DNA of 64,000 nt from Gracilaria gracilis. Its lineage: Eukaryota > Rhodophyta > Florideophyceae > Gracilariales > Gracilariaceae. Where the stretch lies: NCBI GenBank assembly GCA_030374805.1, contig JARGSG010000012.1, positions 1,207,402-1,271,401 on the forward strand. The letters are read 5' to 3'. The notes under the pieces are model-generated. The model worked only from the letters and a program-made list of their open reading frames with translations, ran no database searches and was not told the origin of the DNA. Position numbers and translations under genes: made by a program. Below are positions 11,774-24,009 of the stretch, piece by piece. Every line of letters starts with the position of its first letter. Positions within the stretch are counted from its first letter, which is position 1.

Positions 11774-12760
11774 CATACACTATTACGTTCAAGGCTTCAG
11801 CCCAAAATTTCTTTGGCAGTTGTTTGTGGTGCAACATCGATCTGACCAAGTCCATGAGTGTTCGGTTGAACCTTTCGGCAAGCCCATTCTGCTGTGGATT
11901 GTACAGCACTGTTAGCTGACGTTCAATATCTTGGCGCTCGAGTTCTTTGCGGAAACGATTGGAGAGATACTCACCACCGTTGTCAGTGCGCAATGCACGT
12001 AGCACACTCTCACGTGCGGTGATGGTTCTCAACTTTCGTCCAGTCTGGTTTTCCACAAACTTGAGCCACCTCATGAACATTTGGAACACCTCATCTTTGG
12101 TTTTGAGCATGTACAAGAAGCAATACCTGCTGTGGTCGTCGATGAATATGACAAAGTAGTGCGAGCCTCCTAAGGATTTCACACTTACTGGACCTGAAGC
12201 GTCCGAGTGGACAAGGTCCAGTACGTGTTCTGCTCGTTCCCCCCCTTGCTTGGGAGTTGGAGCTCGGGTGGCCTTTCCTACTACACACGAGCCACACACA
12301 TCCAGCTTCTGTGCGAAATCTACATTCAGCCCTGATACAACCTCTTTGCGAGCCATCTGCTTAATGCCTTCCACATTCACATGAGCCATTCGAGCATGCC
12401 AAAGAGACAGATCTGACACAAGGGCGCTGTCCACATCAGTTCGCCGTTCGGCTGCAGTGCGAAGGTAGTACAGGGTTTTGATATGGCACCCAGAGGCAAC
12501 CACTTTCGACCCTTTGTAAACACATACCTTCTCTCTTTTAAACACTACCTTGCAGCCCAGATCACAGATCGCTGACACTGAAAGCAGGTGGTGCCGTAAA
12601 GATGGCACGTGCACCACCTGTTTCAGTTTGCACTTACGTTTGGCGCCTTCCACAGTCAGATCAAGCTCCACACTACCGCGACCCACGGACTCTAGTTTGG
12701 AACCATTGCCAATACTCAGGCCAAAGGACACCTTGCCCTTGTTGATGTATGGATGTGGTC
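11774..12760 (-). pseudogene. Ty1/Copia pol fragment A: protease end, GAG-pre-integrase, integrase
   Basis: Minus-strand frame (11742-12731) of 329 codons. From the N terminus it holds the end of a retropepsin-like region (a GNGSKLESVGRGSV stretch), a GAG-pre-integrase zinc site (WHARMAHVN ... CGSC) and the integrase core with catalytic residues in VHSDASGP, LRTDNGGEY and NGLAERFNRTL. The C terminus is cut off after FWAEALNVIVY by the LINE copy. The N terminus is lost or frameshifted upstream of about 12745, where only a shifted frame continues. Reverse transcriptase is absent. This is a dead fragment, and the family assignment is secure. Confidence 0.9.
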
Positions 12761-12789
12761 GAGTGCCTGTCAGTCCCGCAAGGGTGCTT

Positions 12790-12950
12790 CAAGTACTTGG
12801 AATACAAAGTTGCAGGGGAGCATGGGCACTTTTGGGCACCCTCATGAAAAAAAGGCATATGCGTGTCTCCGCGAACCCAACGTGATACTGCAATATGATT
12901 GGCTACTGCAAATGGCTACATGCAACGTGATTTGTACAAGTGGAACGTGT
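12790..12950 (+). repeat. Copia-like LTR piece in opposite orientation
   Basis: Reads on the plus strand TGCAGGGGAGCATGGGC ... GATTGGCTACTGCAAATG ... TGCAACGTG. The same blocks in the same order occur on the minus strand at 21960-22110, inside the 3' LTR of Copia fragment B. This is therefore part of a related LTR, lying inverted relative to Copia fragment A beside it. Sequence from about 12950 to 13490 may continue the LTR but has diverged too far for me to align. Confidence 0.6.
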
Positions 12951-14249
12951 TGTATGGAGCGAGAAGCGCAGATGGTACAAGTGGTACGCTCTGATTGGCT
13001 GCAGCCTGTAGGTAGTGGCCAGTTATGCGTTAGCGGAGTATCTGCTACTGTAGGCCATCGTGAAGGGTTTTGGGGCGAATGTGCGATTCTGAGCTGCGCG
13101 AGAGGGTTTGCTGCGCCAGAGCGAATTTGTCAATTTTTTTAGAGCTAGATATGGATCATGGAGTTGGCATTGGATTTGGCGCGATTTGATTAGTCGTTTG
13201 AATTCGTATTGTATTTTGCGCGCGCTTTTGCTGTCAAAGTGTACACCTTGACAGCTTGTGCTGTTATGGCGCTGGCTGCGACGGCGGTGGCGTGCGCTAG
13301 AGTATTTGTAGGTTGCGATCGCTGCCCGATCACTAAACTTGGGGAGAAGGTGGCCTACCCCCTTTTCTTGTTTTACCCATCTATTTACTTCTTCTTCCTT
13401 CTCTTCTCTAACCTGCGTTCGTTGCGTCAAATTATGGGCCCAGAGCGTCGACTCTTCGCAGACGTCACGCTCTTCTACTGACTTTTCTTTTGGATTCTAC
13501 GAAGTTTCTGTTATCTGCGACAGGCGTGTACCGTGCTGCTCTTCCTCCGGCGAGCGGTGGAAACATATCGATTTCGTTAGTAACCCTCCCGGAGCGCATA
13601 AGGAAGTCAGCTTAATCCCGCTTTCTAGCAGTGAGGCGGGGAGGTCGAGAAATCTGGCCGGCGCAAGACCGAGCAACATTCTCGCAAGCGACTAGCAGGG
13701 GCTAACTGGTGAACGCATATCTTTCGCTACTAACCTCCCTGGAACGTCTCGTAGGGATTGTAACGCGCCGGGCTCTGAAGTACGAAGAGCTTGGTAGGTG
13801 ATCAAACCGTACCTCACCTGGAGAGAGTGACCAGGGACCAGGGGTTTAGACCTCTAGGGTAACCGGAGCTAGATAACTCCTGCCAGTGGACCCGCTGCTT
13901 CTTCATCTTGTTTATTGTTTTCCGGGCTTGAGTTCTGTCTCACCCGTGAGTATACGTCAGGCGTCAAGTAGCCGAACTCCGCCTGTAATTGCGTACGGGA
14001 CGCGTCCCGACGAGCGTTGTAGACTTCGTTACACGGTCTCCGCTGGCGCCCTCGCTGTTGAGTGTTGAGACTACTCCACTCCAGCCAACCCCTCTTTGTG
14101 TAACATAAACATTTAGTCCCTTACTATGCTTCTAAACTTCTCTGTCAACGTAACTTTTGCTGTTCTTCTCTGCTCTCTTCTTAGTTTCCTGGATCTGGTC
14201 GCAACTGGGAAAAGAAGTCTTGGACAATGTCGGACTCCGAAAGGGAAAG
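12951..14249. other. Unassigned stretch between LTR piece and LINE
   Basis: No recognisable protein or RNA gene. The left part may be diverged LTR and the right part may be LINE 5' untranslated sequence. The LINE boundary cannot be fixed from one copy. Confidence 0.35.
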
Positions 14250-15300
14250 CCTTTTTTATTCTTCTGGGAGTTCGTGAGTGCAAGTGGGTCCAGGCACGCA
14301 ATCGTACGAGACTAGTATCCTGCCGCGCCCTCCTGCAAAGGACGGTGGACTGAGGCCCTGTTCAACCAGGAATCTCCAGGTTATTGCAACCGGAGAGCCG
14401 AAGGAGTACTCGGGGAAACTTGGCGAACGCCAGCACCCATTGGGGGAAGCCAGAGCGGTACAAGTGGAAGCGGAGCTTTGGTGCGGAAACCTGTGTGTCC
14501 ACAGAGGCACTCGAGACTGCACCAGAGTGGCCGCGTTCGCTACGCAGTGACGGCCAAGTGGGAGCACTTGTGTCGGAGCGTCCAAAGCCCTGTGTTACGA
14601 CTTTCACAGGCGGCCCGGCTGCCACCGCCCAGCTTTAGGTTTGTGAAACCCTCTGGGTGTAGTACCCGCTCCATAGATACGAAGGCAGTGGTCCAGAGTT
14701 GACTGCTGTGGGGCTACCCCCCAAAAAACCTCATTTAACGCCGATCCGGGTGTACCCTGTCACATTTTGTCGAAGATGCCTCGAATCTGTAGAGAAGCGT
14801 TTTATCTTTCAAACGAGCTACAGGTCGCTTTCGGCAAGTAACTGGATTAGAAGTTACAAGCCTCCAAAGTTCATCGACAAATCGCCGTTTTTGACCCTTC
14901 TGGGGCACCGCCCTCAAACGACCCCAAAAACGGCGATTTCGCAAAACGTCCAAAAGTTACAAGTATCTTGCAACGTGTCAAAGCCGCCGGCGGTGGGCAC
15001 ATATATCCAATCATTCGAGACCAAATTGGATCAAAGTTGCCAAGTAACTATATCGACGCTAAGCTATTCGAAATGCCTCGCATTGCACCTGGACAAGTGC
15101 AGAACGAGTGCAAATTAGTTTAAGTAGAGTTTAGCAGGTTTTGTGAGAGAAAGTCCAAAAAAAGCGCAAAAAAATCGAAAAAATTGAAAACACAAAAAAG
15201 TCGCAGAACACATGAAAAGTGCATCAAGAAGCCATAAGAGCCATCAAAAGATAAGAAAAAGACAAAAAATTTTAGAAGAATTTTCAAAAAAAATTGAAAA

Positions 15301-17487
15301 ATGACTTCCCACCAAACCGCGTCCTCTAACATAGAGAACCGTTTCAGCCCTTTGGCTGACCCCGGGGAGACCATGGAAGACATTCGCTTCCCACTTGATG
15401 GTAGTAGTGAACCTGAATTCGAATCTTGGAAACCAGGTCTATCAGAGACCATTCGGAAGAAAGTATCGCCGATCCCAGACCGCGACGACCGTCAGCCTGT
15501 GTGCACCCCGGACGAGACAAGGACCACCTTTGGAGCGTATCGAATGCTCATCAAATGCCCAAACTGCCATTCTAAGAATTCATTCACTCTGAATGGTAAC
15601 TCTAAGTTTGGACCTACTGTGCGCTGCTCCGTCAAAGGCTGTCATCGCTCTTTTGGCGGTTTGCGGTTTCATGAAATAATACAACCATTTCTGGCGCCGA
15701 GCAGCCCCAGAAATGGCTCTCAGCCGTCAGTCGAATCCGCTCCTACGCCATCACAGGTTGCCGAGCACCCCATCAGCCACACCAGCACGCCCTCTAGCGC
15801 ACCTGTTGCCGTCGTACAGATACCAAAACAGCAATGGGAGTCGATCTTGAGGAGATGCCAGACACTAGAGGATCAAGTTGCTCGGCTCACCCAGCAGCTC
15901 CAATCCTCTCGCAACCATGCCACGGTGCTACAACCGAAACAAAAGCAACGTGCTCCAGAAATTGAAGCACGGCCTGTGGAGACGGCCGTTAACAGACAGC
16001 CACTTAACCTGGCTCCGCCCAACACTGGACGAGCACAACCGCAGAGAAACCCTGTCCCTGAAGCAAGGACTGGAACGAATACTGATGTAAAGACTTGGGC
16101 GCAGATTGCAAGAGAAGGCCAGCCTCGGTCATTGAACAAGTTACCACCTGATTTTTTTACCCGAATGGCTAAGATGGCTCAAAACCTCAAGTCTGGAGGA
16201 TATGCTCCACTGCCGACATCTCAATCTCGGCCCCCGAAAATGGAAGCGCAGTACTTCCGTGGCATACCGCGCGCCCCTTACCGCCCTCTCATGAGACACC
16301 TTCGCAGTGGTCTTCCAAGCCGTTGCATCATTGCTCTGTCCTTCATAGGACGTTCGATATTGGAAATCGTGACTGCCTCTGACGTTGCTCACAAACTGGT
16401 TCCAGAAATGCGGGCAGCCGGGTACACGCACATGCCTCACTTCGCCGCCACCTCGAATGCCATGTCATCACGAAAGATGATGAGTAAGGCCGAACGACGA
16501 CAGAAGAACCTGGAGCAGGCGCTATATCGCCTGCAGACTGCAGCAACTCGCACAACGTCAGCGTGAGCCAAGCATTGGTATACGTCCCAAGTGAAGGTAA
16601 CCCAGGGGTTGATGCACAATGAGCAGCCAACTGCACGGAACCAAAAAGTGAACCCGACTGCACAACAACCTGGGAAAGTCGGCCGTGACTCTTTCAATGC
16701 AAGTCCTACGGTACTTAAGGGAACTCGTATGAGAGCTGCCCATCCGATCGACCACCTCGCACCATTGCGGACACATACTAGGTTCGCAGAGGCATCCCAA
16801 TCAACTGTAGCGGCCATCGATGCCCATACGAAAATGAGAACTCATGTACGTTCCGCCGGAGAGTCAACCGCGTCCATCGTTGAAAGAAGGGTTCCAACGA
16901 TAGTTCAGCGCACTGATCGGACGATAGATGGCAGTACTGGGCCTGGGACGAATGTCCACTTTGTGCCAGAGGAAGCAGGGGCAACAGAATCTCCACAACC
17001 TATGAGCATTTCAACTGACTCTGAACAGCCCCTTGCAACAGAAGACGAGCCGAACACTCAACAAATATCCCACATCGTCGAAATTGAACAACAATCGCAG
17101 TCGTCGGAGTTGTCCACCGACACTCGACAAAGTGTCGTTTCGATGTCTCGGGCAAACAATGAAGCTCATAACACGGTAGTTAACGAACTCCCGCAATTCG
17201 CACAGCACACCACTGCAATCACTGCGAGTACAGGAGCAGTGACCGCCGATCCGAAAGATATCACTATGGAAGGGGGCCAAACGAGCCCATTGGAACCGCT
17301 TCAGACTTCTAGTGAGGGTCTGTCATCGGATTGGGACCACGATGGTGCTCCCACTTATGACCACGAAATGCGTCGTCCGAACAGATTGGTACGAAATGTG
17401 TTCTCCGTGAGCATTAATGTGTCGTCGACTGCGACGCAAACCGGTCCAATTCTACATGATGGTCACCAAAATAGTGAGGGGTTGTGA
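15301..17487 (+). pseudogene. LINE ORF1 protein, one nonsense codon
   Basis: A 728-residue frame starting at ATG 15301 and broken by a single TGA at 16564-16566. In the second LINE copy (about 21117) that codon is CGG, so the TGA is a CpG-type change rather than a real end. A putative zinc site with CPNC at about residues 85-88 and CSVKGC about 25 residues later lies in the N-terminal part. A short coiled-coil-like stretch (QTLEDQVARLTQQLQ) follows near residue 190, then a basic region and an acidic Ser/Thr-rich C-terminal half. It is presumably a nucleic-acid-binding ORF1p by position, though it matches no specific clade that I recognise. It ends overlapping ORF2 in GTGA. Confidence 0.75.
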
Positions 17488-20464
17488 TCCGGGTTGGTAC
17501 TTTCAACGTGAGAGGTTTCGCACATAGCGAGGCCGAAGTCCACCGTGCATGGAAAGCACTAGGATTAGACTTTCTGTGCGTTGTGGAAACATGGCAACGT
17601 CCCTCCGATGAGGTGTCGTTGGCATTGCCACATGTGAGTGTGGCGCTGGAAGCGGAGTATAGGAGTCGAGCGCCGAGAGGTGGGATCACGATTTCCCAGC
17701 ATCAGCGCTTCTGTACGAAGGTCGTGGGCAAGTACGGTACCGCGGCATACCAAATCCTGGCACTGATAGTTCGCTCAGATCTCAATGTGATAGGAGTATA
17801 TCTTAGTCCGAGCGCTTCAGATGAGGACATAAAGGGATTCCTGGAGCGATTGAAGTCTTTGATCCGTGGTCCGACGTTACTGGCTGGCGACTGGAATTCC
17901 CATCATGACGACTGGGATCAACGAACAAACAGGCATGGTCGTCGCCTCCGAGCTTGGATCCGTAAATGGGACCTTTTGCTGAGGGCTCCATCCGAGTTGA
18001 CGCCAACATTTCGCACCCCAAATGGTTCGAGCGTAGTGGATTTCTTCATCTCGAAGCGAGTGACTGTTCGAAATGTAGCAACAGCAAGTGGATCATGGGA
18101 TGCAGTCTCGGATCACAACATGGTGGTTGCAGACATTGACTGGATGACAACTCAATTCTCACCACGAAAACCGAAGATTTCGAGGGCATAATTCAAATCC
18201 GTGGACAAAATCGAAGACGCTGAGACATATTACAAAGCCAATTTGCCTAATGTGGCTACACGTTGTGACCACGCAACATCAAAACAGGATCTGGAGGATG
18301 CATGTAGCCAACTTGTGGACACAATCAGTAGCCCCTGGATCACTTCCGTTTCAATACGTCGTGACCGATATCGCTTCTTCTGGGATTCTACTCTTGACCA
18401 GTTGAGTCGTGTGCGATCTACGTATTACAAACGGTGGCAACGAAGTTGCCACATTCAAATGTGGAATGTGTACAAGGAGATTGACCGATTCATTAAACGT
18501 CGTTGTCGGGCAAAGAAGAGACAACTGTTGGACGAATTTCTTGACACCGCCGAAGACGAAACAGCATCTCAAACAGTGAACCGAATCAACTCGGTGATGA
18601 AATTACGATCTCAACATAGCGCACGGGCACTGGAACGTGAAAATCCATTAGAACCACAGGACTATGCTGAGTTTATTGCCGAGTACCAACCACCAGAATG
18701 TGGGGTGAAATCAGTCCCATTTGATGTTCCGGACTCGTTCCGGATTGCATTGGAAAATTCGATCAAGGATGCAAAAAGGGAAGATCGATTGGGCGTGATA
18801 ACGTGGCGTCGGAAATGCTACAGGTCAGTCCAACTTTGTGCGCGTCCACGCTTCTGAAGCTGTGGCGGGCGTGCGGGGAGTTGGCATATATACCTTTAGC
18901 GTTGCGGCAGACACGTATATCGCCCATATACAAGAAAGGCGACATCTCGGTACCATCCAACTACCGACCGATATCTATTCTGTCGCACTTGCGTAAAGCA
19001 ATTTGGGCTGCATTAAACTCGATTGTGGTGAACTATATCGAGTTTCATTAGTATCAGTATGGGTTCTCAAAGTACAATGGAACGGAACAGTCGATTATGG
19101 AGGAAAGTAACATCATCACAGACGGCCACTCGCGCGTGGCAGTACTGGATCTAACGAAAACGTACGACAAAGTGAACCGAAAACTATTGTCGCAAGTGTG
19201 CGGATCGAGGTTACAACCGAAGCATGCGGCAATGACTACTTTCCTGCTGCAACCAGTCAACGCTTTCATAAATGGAAATTGGAAAGATGAACAAGTACAA
19301 ATGACTCTTGGAGTCCCCCAAGGTGACCCATTCAACTGTACATTGTTCAACATGTATATTGATTCCATGCTGTATCGAGTGCAGGATGTGCCATATCATG
19401 TGTCGGATCGAGGTGCAAGTTCATTTGCAGACGATGTGATCCTAATGTCGAAGACCGATAGCGGGCTGCAACAACTGCTAGACATATGCAGTAGTTGGCG
19501 CAAAGAAATGCAAATGCCGTGGAACACTGCAAACGGCAAGTCGATGGTACTGCAACTGCCTGCAAACCAAAATCAGTCTGCAATATTCACACTTGCTGGT
19601 GATAAGCTGAGCGTGGTACGTAGTGCAGTATATCTGGGGGTGTCTCTAACCACCAGTGGAGTAACAGCCGAGAAGCACATGGAACGAGTACAGAATGCTC
19701 AACGTCGATTGGGAAGCCTAGCCGATGCTGGTCTGCACCGAAATGGATTTGATACGCGCAGCTGTCTGAGTTTGTACCGCGCATTTGTGAGGTCGATTTA
19801 CGAATATGCGTTGCATCTTGTACCGCTCACACCACATTTGGAAATGGCGTTAGTGAAGCTTGAAGCAACGTTCTTCAAATTGATTCTTGGAAATATGGCA
19901 TCTCGGTTTGGAACATATCGTGTGCCGATGATGCGTGCACTTTGTCGTTTAGAGTATGCGGCTCTGCGACGGATTGTGCTCGCCTCCAAACGTCTACGGC
20001 ACTATCAATCGTGTCGTGAAAAGGCATTGAACCTTGACTTGGAACACAGATCGCGGCAGTTGAAGGTGAACCGAGCATGTCGGCAGCTGTCGCAGTATGA
20101 TGCACATCCTTCAATTTCGGCACTGCGATCTGAAATTGATAATGTGTGTACAACCGAAATAGGAAGGATACGGGATGTGGAGTGGAAACTTGCCTCGGCA
20201 AGACGCGTTCGCAAAATCCCGTGTGCGGCAAATGGAAATTACCCACCCGTTCTTCGGTTGCGGAAAGTTTCGCACCGAATGATGGGTATCCGATGGTACT
20301 TCAATGAGTTCCCAGCGAACCCATTGGGGGCACGTGATATACTTGGACACGAGTACTGGAAGTATGGAAGACTGAAAGTACTACTCGGAATGGAAGACTG
20401 GTCACCTGGAGAGAGGCAGAAGGCGACCGAAATACTAGAGGTACTGGAAGAAGCACATTTGTAA
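17484..20464 (+). pseudogene. LINE ORF2: APE-type endonuclease and reverse transcriptase, decayed
   Basis: Starts at GTG 17484, overlapping the ORF1 stop by 4 nt. The N-terminal endonuclease/exonuclease/phosphatase domain spans 17484-18191, with NVRG, VETW, GDWNSHHDDWD, VVDFFIS and SDHNMV motifs in the usual order. A TAA at 18189-18191 interrupts the frame, which then continues to about 18800. There a frameshift moves into the RT frame, and a TAG at 19049-19051 breaks it again. The RT has SPIYKKGD and NYRPIS, the first catalytic aspartate in VLDLTKTYDKV, GVPQGDP, and the FADDV active site. The C-terminal part, present to 20464, is duplicated in the truncated copy at 11171. Confidence 0.9.
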
Positions 20465-20609
20465 ATCTGTGCTATAAGTAGTAAGAATGATTGCGTTGGT
20501 TTGTAATTGACCAAGTTAGTTTACACCTTGACAGTGTCACCCTGCTGCTCTTCATGAGACATTGGGAACACTATAAATAAAACAGCAATTGATTGAAAGA
20601 GAAAAAAAA

Positions 20610-21335
20610 CCCAATGGGTGCTGGCGTTCGCCAAGTTTTCCCGAGTACTCCTACGGCTCTCCGGTTGCAATAACTTGGGGATTCCTGATTGAACAGGGCC
20701 TCAGTCCACCGTCCTTTGACGGAGGGCGCGGCAGGATACTAGTCTCGTGCGACTGCGTCCCTGGACCCGCTTGCACTCACGAACTCCCAGAAGAAAAAAA
20801 AGGTCGTGGACACGAGTTACCGCGCGGTTCTTACCGCCCTCTCACGAGACACCTTCGCAGTGGTCTTCCAAGCCGTTGCGTCATTGCTCTGTCCTTCATA
20901 GGACGTTCGATATTGGAAATCGTGACTGCCTCTGACGTTGCTCACAAACTGGTTGCAGGAATGCGGGCAGCCGGGTACACGCACATGCCCAACTTCGCTG
21001 CCACCTCGAATGCCATGTCATCACGAAAGATGATGAGTAAGGCCGAACGACGACAGAAGAACCTGGAGCAGGCGCTATATCGCCTGCAGACTGCAGCAGC
21101 TCGCACAACGTCAGCGCGGGCCAAGCATTGGTATACGTCCCAAGTGAAGGTAGCCCAGGGGTTGATGCACAATGAGCAACCAACTACACCGAACCAAAAA
21201 GGGAACCCGACTGCAAAACAGCCTAGGAAAGTCAGCCGTGATTCTTTCAATACAAGTCCGATGGTACTTAAGAGGACTCTTACGAGAGCTGCCCATCGCC
21301 CATTGCGTACACATATTAGGTTCGCAGAGGAATTC
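20610..21335 (+). mobile_element. Rearranged LINE fragment: inverted leader piece plus direct ORF1 piece
   Basis: 20610-20803 is the reverse complement of 14250-14445 (LINE leader). 20818-21332 is a direct copy of 16265-16792 (middle of ORF1), with the reading frame still open and CGG where the full copy has TGA. The juxtaposition resembles a 5'-inverted LINE insertion with an internal deletion (twin priming). The piece starts exactly at the A-tail of the full LINE and ends where the Copia LTR starts. Confidence 0.8.
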
Positions 21336-22137
21336 CATGATGGAGGTTATAGCTGAGAAGAGAAGGTTGATGCAAAGGGAAGGTGGGGATATGCAAAGGA
21401 AGTTCGCCAGCTCTGGCTCGGATTTACTTGGAGGTGCTTCTGTCACAACTTATATAGCACTACGTCGTCGCACTACCGCTCACTTCCACTCGGAGTAAAA
21501 CCTAAGCCACCAAGCGGGGACACTCAATACTACCAATCATCATCTAACATAACATGATAACACTGCCACAATTCATGACAGCTTACAACTAACAAGGCAC
21601 AACAGTGCACAACAGTGCACAACAAGTTACGCGCCTACTCAACAAGTTACGTGCCTACATATAACGATGACCATACACAAATTCACGTCGTGCCAATACA
21701 CTGTAGTCCGTACACCATACCAATATGTGTATGCTCCAGCTCACCAAGTACCACGTAACCACAAATTCACTCAATGCCATAAGTTCCCACAACATGTTAC
21801 CACAGTGTTCGTGTAATCGTCATGACTGTACCTGACTCATCACCATAGCGCACCAAGTTGAATCAATGTGTTCAACATGTCCACGTACATAACTGTGCAT
21901 GCTGTGCAGCATACCATCTGTGCTAGCTACACACGTGTAGCCCAAAACAACCCAGTAGTGCCATAACACTTGTACGCACCACGTTGCATGTGCACATTTG
22001 CAGTAGCCAATCAGAAGCCAGTTTCAAGTTGAGTTTGCACGAATGCGCATATGCGCTTTTCCAGCAGCACCCTCCAAAACAGCCCATGCTCCCCTGCACT
22101 TTTGGTTTCAGTGACAGCACTAAGTCAACATCCAACA
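21335..22137 (-). repeat. 3' LTR of Copia fragment B
   Basis: On the minus strand, a polypurine tract (GACAGAGGGGGG, near 22138-22152) follows the pol stop codon and is followed by TGTTGGATGTTGAC, the expected TG start of an LTR, at 22137. The right end in element orientation is placed near AACCTCCA at about 21341, where the LINE match stops. The LTR contains short direct repeats (CAACAGTGCA and CAACAAGTTACG units at 21600-21655). No second LTR was found for this element, so the boundary is approximate. Confidence 0.65.
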
Positions 22138-22163
22138 CCCCCCCTCTGTCACTGACTTCAAAG

Positions 22164-24009
22164 CTATAGGTGCTGCACGCCACACTCCTTGCGGAATCTC
22201 TCGAGCTTCACCCGGGCAAGAGGCTTGTTTAGCATATCGGCAACCATGGAATCAGTAGGACAGTAGAACAGCACGATGGACTTGTCACGCAGAGCCTCTG
22301 TAGTGAAGTGGAACCGAATGTCGATGTGCTTCGTTCGCTTGTTCACAACTCCATTTCGAGCAAGGTTGATGGAGCCTTGGTTGTCAACATACACAGGCGT
22401 CGGTTCAACCAAGGCTTTGACAGACCCGTCCACCTTAACTCCAATCACAATATCAATGCCGTTCCAAAGTCGCCTTAGCCAGATCGCTTCCTTGGTACCA
22501 GAGCACAGACTCACATACTCAGCTTCAGCACTTGACATCGCAACCACTTCCTGCTGACGCGAACTCCAAGACACTGGACCACCGCTCATCATGAACACAT
22601 ATCCACTGGTAGACTTGCGGTTGTCAACATCGCCTGCCCAGTCAGAGTCCACATAGCCGTGCAGTTCCAGATCAGTGGTAGAGCCGTAGGTGAGTCCAAA
22701 GAAGCAAGTACCGTTGAGATAGCGAAGCACACGTTTGACTGCCTTCCAGTGAGTCTCTCCAGGTTTCTCCACATACTTTGCAAGTTTGGACACTGCGTAT
22801 GAGATATCTGGACGAGTTCCCACAGACAAATACATAAGACTGCCAATTACCTGACGATACGGAACATCCGTGAGTACCTTCTCAACAACAGACAAGTCCA
22901 CACCGGATTCCATCGGAGTGTCAACTGGCTTAGACTGATGCATGCCGAAACGTTCCAAGACCTTTTGCGTGTACGCAGACTGAGTCAGGTACAGCTGTCG
23001 CTTAGCTCGATCACGGTGGATCTCGAATCCGAGAACCATACGAGCTTCCTTGAGGTCTTTCATGCGGAACCGAGTTGACAGCTCTGCCTTTACGCGATTA
23101 ATGGTCTCCATGCTCGGACTTGCTATCAGGAGGCCATCCACGTATAGAGCAATGATAACCACAAATCCCAGTATTATCCCGGTGTACACACACTCATCTG
23201 CGTCATTCGGCTTCAACTGCATCTCATCAACAAGGAACGTGTATATCTTTGCATGCCACTGCCTTGGTGCCTGTATAAGCCCATAGATGGCTTTCTTTAA
23301 ACGACACACCAAGTCTTCGTTCCCTTGCTGTATGAAACCTTTTGGCTGCTCCATATACACTGTCTCCTCAAGGTCGCCGTTCAGAAACGCAGTCTTCACA
23401 TCCATTTGGTGCAAATGAAAGTCTCGCACAGCTGCAATCGACAGAATCATCCTGATCGAAGTGAACTTCACCACTGGGGCATAAGTCTCTGAGAAGTCCA
23501 CACCTTCGATCTGCAGGAATCCTCTAGCAACCATACGAGCCTTGTACCTGACAGTTGGTTCACCAGATGATGCAGCTTCATACTTCTGAACGTACACCCA
23601 CTTGGACGAAATCACGTTGCTGTCTGCTGGCCTAGGCACTAGATCCCATGTGTCATGCTCTATCAGTGACTGGTACTCGCTCTTCATTGCCTTCTTCCAT
23701 GATTCGGAATCAGGGCGTAACACAGCTTCACTATAGGAAGAAGGAGTGTCATCACTGGCTGTTAGAAGAGCAGTTCCACCCCACCAACGCGTAGGCTTCT
23801 TACTCTCACGTGTGGATCTACGAACAGGCTGTGTCTCTTGCCCTTCCGGCTCAACATGTGGAACTGGTGTAGAACCATCACTGGTACTCTAAGTCGCATC
23901 ATGGACATCAGGCGCAGGTGCAGAAGGATCATCTTCACTAGGGTGACTGGATGTGTCAGAGTTGGAGGTGTTATCCGGACTAGACATATCCGGTCCAGCC
24001 CGACATATA
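22164..24009 (-). pseudogene. Ty1/Copia pol fragment B: reverse transcriptase and RNase H
   Basis: The 519-codon frame from 23723 to 22164 carries the Copia RT (ESWKKAMKSEYQSL, WVYVQKY, FSETYAPVVKF, QMDVKTAFLNGDLEE) followed by the RNase H domain (GYVDSDWAGDVDNRKSTSGY, SAEAEYVSL, HIDIRFHF). The frame continues upstream through a Pro/Ser/Asp-rich linker to about 24009, broken by a TAG near 23890. The RT active-site box reads YVDG, with Gly replacing the second catalytic Asp, so the enzyme would be inactive even if expressed. Integrase and everything before it is missing. The stop is followed by a polypurine tract and LTR. Confidence 0.9.

Larger units (their letters stand above)
14250..20609 (+). 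mobile_element. Near full-length non-LTR retrotransposon (LINE) with ORF1 and ORF2
   Basis: The order is 5' untranslated region, ORF1 (15301-17487), ORF2 (17484-20464, endonuclease then reverse transcriptase), a 3' UTR and an A-rich tail ending about 20609. The left limit given is the farthest point supported by another copy: 14250-14445 recurs inverted at 20610-20803 next to more LINE sequence. The true 5' end may lie further left. An inverted repeat (AAATCGCCGTTTTT at about 14878 and AAAAACGGCGATTT at about 14927) and an A-rich tract (15121-15300) lie in the leader. Several stops and at least one frameshift make it inactive. Confidence 0.8.

Noticed and set aside
14699-15118. A 139-codon host gene upstream of LINE ORF1
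   Set aside because: It has no ATG at its start and no motif, and it lies in what is probably LINE leader. An internal inverted repeat explains part of its structure.
11774-24009. One Copia element interrupted by the LINE
   Set aside because: Integrase and RT fragments are in the wrong order for their strand, so a simple insertion cannot explain them.
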